DNA from: Arthrobacter sp. MYb213
GTDB lineage: Bacteria > Actinomycetota > Actinomycetes > Actinomycetales > Micrococcaceae
Assembly: GCF_002979915.1 (NCBI RefSeq)
Contig: NZ_PCQA01000006.1
Span: 124,001 to 188,000 of the forward strand
Length of the DNA: 64,000 nt
Direction of reading: 5' to 3'
A program made the translations under genes and the position numbers. Position 1 is the stretch's first letter, and every line of letters starts with the position of its first letter. The notes beneath the pieces are model-generated. The model worked only from the letters and a program-made list of their open reading frames with translations. It made no database searches and was not told where the DNA came from. This document shows positions 62,074 through 64,000 of this stretch, one piece after another.

Positions 62074-62084
62074 TGGTCAGACCA
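62074..62084. promoter_or_regulatory. Isolated LldR-type operator TGGTCAGACCA before the CitE-like gene
   Basis: The 11 bases are identical to the operators at 28841 and 38906. It lies between the CitE-like gene start (61972) and the convergent-side end of the DUF4262 gene (62202), about 100 bases from the former. It would add the lyase to the lactate regulon; chance is unlikely but not excluded. Confidence 0.6.
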
Positions 62085-62201
62085 AAGAAGTCAATAAACC
62101 AAGGATTTCACCGAAAAATCTACGACCCAACCCAGAGACGAAATCCTGCAAACTTCAGTTTTTCGGAACCAGCCCGAGGCCCACATCGGCAAATTTACGC
62201 G

Positions 62202-62630
62202 CTAATTTTGGTTGGCCTGTAGTGCTCCAAGTGGAAAATCATCACCAGCAAAAAGAATCTCTAATACGCGCACCGATTCGCCGTAACGCCTGTACGCAAA
62301 GGGCACCTGCAACCGAATCCCTGTAGATATGCCGGAGAAAACCAGAAGTCGCCCGTCCTTCCAGCAAGAGGTATGCGCGTGAGCAAAATGTTCATGATTC
62401 TCAAGTACGGATGCTGAAAATCCGTTCAACATCTGCAAACTGTCTTCCACATCTAAACCGCGGACGAGAAACTCCGGGTGCCCAATTTTGCTCAAACCGA
62501 CGGTGTAGGCATAGGGCTCGTAGCATTCGTCGCCCTCGACATAAATAATCTCCCTGCCGTAATCTCGAATGCGTTGAGCCGTCTGGGCTTCTACCTGTTT
62601 ACGAGTCATTCCATTGCACATATCGCACAT
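62202..62630 (-). CDS. DUF4262 protein (first of a pair)
   Basis: 142 residues. It begins with a Cys pair (MCDMCNGM), then RDYGREIIYVEGDECYEPYAYTVGLSKIGHPEFLVRGL in two blocks (residues 22-60), the DUF4262 core, and ends near LFAGDDFPLGALQANQ. Family function is unknown; the Cys pair and a downstream His-rich part (NHEHFAHAHTSC) could bind metal. GGAGAGAC precedes the ATG. Confidence 0.82.
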   Translation of the reverse strand: MCDMCNGMTRKQVEAQTAQRIRDYGREIIYVEGDECYEPYAYTVGLSKIGHPEFLVRGLDVEDSLQMLNGFSASVLENHEHFAHAHTSCWKDGRLLVFSGISTGIRLQVPFAYRRYGESVRVLEILFAGDDFPLGALQANQN

Positions 62631-62696
62631 GATGTCTCTCCTTAGGGAACGTGCGGTTTCCAGATCTTATTTATTTCCCCTTCTTGGCCTGATTTA

Positions 62697-63146
62697 TCAA
62701 CCACGTCCTGCGTAAGGCTCTTCTTCAAGGCTGATAAAACTCAATGGTTCGTCGCACTGTAGCCACGTGGGAATTTCATCACCACAGATCTCGCTGACGA
62801 TATCCAAATCGTGTAGCCCACACGGTGCCTCTCGAAAAAACAAGTCGCTAAACACCGAAGTGCACTGGGAGCCAACATCGAAGCTCTGTCCGTGCCTTGT
62901 AACTTGTTCGGCGAGGTGCGTGAGTAACGCAAAAACTTCGTCATCGGTTCCGCCGACGGTCATCACTTCACTGTGGCCAAGACTGGACAACCCGAGAGTG
63001 AAGCCAAGAACTCGTGGGCTCCTTTCGCCTCTGCACAGCAAGATGGCAAAACCCGTCGCGGCAATTTCGGCATTGGTCAGCAGCGCCAGTCCCTTTACTG
63101 GCAAACTGCAACGGACGCATATCGTAGCTTCTGAATAATCTTCCAT
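62697..63146 (-). CDS. DUF4262-like protein (second of a pair)
   Basis: 149 residues. It has an N-terminal CVRC pair and the same order of blocks as its neighbour: FTLGLSSLGHSEVMTVGG corresponds to YTVGLSKIGHPEFLVRGL. The two are diverged paralogues 66 bases apart on one strand, this one upstream. Function unknown. Confidence 0.75.
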   Translation of the reverse strand: MEDYSEATICVRCSLPVKGLALLTNAEIAATGFAILLCRGERSPRVLGFTLGLSSLGHSEVMTVGGTDDEVFALLTHLAEQVTRHGQSFDVGSQCTSVFSDLFFREAPCGLHDLDIVSEICGDEIPTWLQCDEPLSFISLEEEPYAGRG

Positions 63147-63539
63147 GTCTCTTCCTCACAAGGTGGGTTCAGGTACCTGCAAGTGTTGCGAGAATCAGGG
63201 TCACGTGGATACAAGAATTCTCAATTGTGGATAACTTGGCTGGCCCGGTTCGGTAGCGGGTTAGCGTCACCATCGCGGAACTGAAGGAAAAGATGGCGTT
63301 CGGGCAAGGACGACAACCGCCCTCAGCATTCATCGCTCCAATGTCTAGCTTCGTTTCAGGACTAGGGAAGTCTTCTCTGGTCATAAACCCAGGTCCCAAC
63401 CTGGTAACAAAAGCCTCATTGCGTCATGCAGCTACATGCCAAGACTTCTTCATTCTTAAGGCTCGACCGTCCGAACGAACGCTGAAAGTATCGCATAAAG
63501 GGAGCTAGCCGCTACTGCCAAAAGACCGGGAGAACAACC
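63147..63539. other. Intergenic region before the flavin monooxygenase gene
   Basis: About 390 bases. No convincing gene; overlapping short frames lack ribosome sites. It holds the divergent promoters of the DUF4262 pair and the monooxygenase, but I see no clear operator. Confidence 0.4.
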
Positions 63540-64000
63540 ATGGGAAAACCACTTCATTTCAACGCCTTCGTCATGAACACCACCAGCCATATCCAGCACG
63601 GTCAGTGGCGCCGCCCAGATGCCGGGCAAACTGAATTCAACGACGTTAATACCTGGATCAATCTCGCCAAGATTTTGGAGGAGGCAAAGTTCGACGCGAT
63701 GTTCTTCGCCGATGTCTCCGGACTTTACGGAGATACGGAAGCCGACTATGACGTGTATGTCCATGAAGGTCTGCAGATCCCGTCAAATGACCCCACCGTG
63801 TTGCTCGGTGCTTTGGCAGTGCACACCACGCAGATAGGTTTGGCCACCACCTCAAACATCGTGCAGAACCACCCGTTTAACTTTGCCCGACAGATCTCCA
63901 CCCTGGACCACATTTCTAATGGGCGCATCGCCTGGAATGTTGTCACCGGCATCAACGAAAACGCCTCGCGCAACTTCGGTCTGCCAGCGTTGACAGACCA
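63540..64000 (+). CDS. LLM-class flavin-dependent monooxygenase (NtaA/SnaA/DszA family), truncated by window edge
   Basis: The first 153 residues are present. The N-terminus LHFNAFVMNTTSHIQHGQWRRP, then NTWINLAKILEEAKFDAMFFAD, DPTVLLGALAVHTTQIGLATT and DHISNGRIAWNVVTG, are diagnostic of the NtaA/DszA branch of FMNH2-dependent monooxygenases, which oxidise aminopolycarboxylates, dibenzothiophene sulfone or sulfonates. GGGAGAAC precedes the ATG at 63540. The usual length is about 440 residues, so two thirds lie outside the window. Confidence 0.92.
   Translation, partial: MGKPLHFNAFVMNTTSHIQHGQWRRPDAGQTEFNDVNTWINLAKILEEAKFDAMFFADVSGLYGDTEADYDVYVHEGLQIPSNDPTVLLGALAVHTTQIGLATTSNIVQNHPFNFARQISTLDHISNGRIAWNVVTGINENASRNFGLPALTD

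Overview
The window looks like chromosome of a free-living actinobacterium of the Micrococcaceae, most like Glutamicibacter or Arthrobacter. The reasons are the moderately high GC, GTG starts, lipobox-type binding proteins, the 5-dehydro-4-deoxyglucarate dehydratase route for sugar acids, the LutABC lactate pathway, and FadR/LysR/IclR-type local regulators. It is an accessory catabolic region: nearly every operon pairs an importer with a degradation enzyme and its own regulator. I see no rRNA, tRNA, CRISPR array, prophage or intact insertion sequence.

Layout. 1-4293 (minus): an oligopeptide-type ABC importer, with its ATPase cut by the window edge. 4560-6376: a 2-hydroxyacid dehydrogenase and an NAD(P)-binding reductase. 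6559-8456: L-talarate/galactarate dehydratase and a FadR-type regulator. 8590-12166 (minus): tripartite tricarboxylate-type transporter tctCBA plus a coupled universal stress protein, divergent from a LysR gene. 13373-18362: kdgD, 2-oxoglutarate semialdehyde dehydrogenase, glucarate dehydratase and an AEC carrier. 18647-21999: a second LysR gene divergent from a glucarate-dehydratase paralogue and a second hydroxyacid dehydrogenase. Together these would take glucarate and galactarate through 5-keto-4-deoxyglucarate to 2-oxoglutarate. 22000-22881 holds degraded sequence, followed by an aromatic-acid MFS carrier and a secreted subtilase.

26952-41800 is mostly lactate metabolism: two L-lactate permeases, a FadR-family LldR-like regulator and lutABC. 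Every lactate transcription unit has one or two TGGTCNGACCA operators. LigB-dioxygenase/MarR, a SNF2 helicase, an XRE regulator and a BenE symporter lie between. A fifth perfect operator copy stands far away, at 62074, before a CitE-like lyase.

41888-46691 (minus) is a peptide/nickel-family ABC importer with two ATPases, a lipoprotein and a single fused BC permease. A Zur/Fur-like box abuts its first start codon, so it is a candidate metallophore or zincophore importer. Next come an IclR regulator divergent from a 3-hydroxybenzoate-type FAD monooxygenase, an MFS carrier, a LysE exporter, two tandem DUF4190 proteins, a YceI protein, an OpuC-type betaine/choline ABC transporter, a fumarylacetoacetase-fold hydrolase, an AGCS sodium:amino-acid symporter, the CitE-like lyase, a DUF4262 pair and a truncated NtaA/DszA-family flavin monooxygenase.

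All functions are read from sequence similarity, motifs and context. Operator assignments are inferences from pattern and position.
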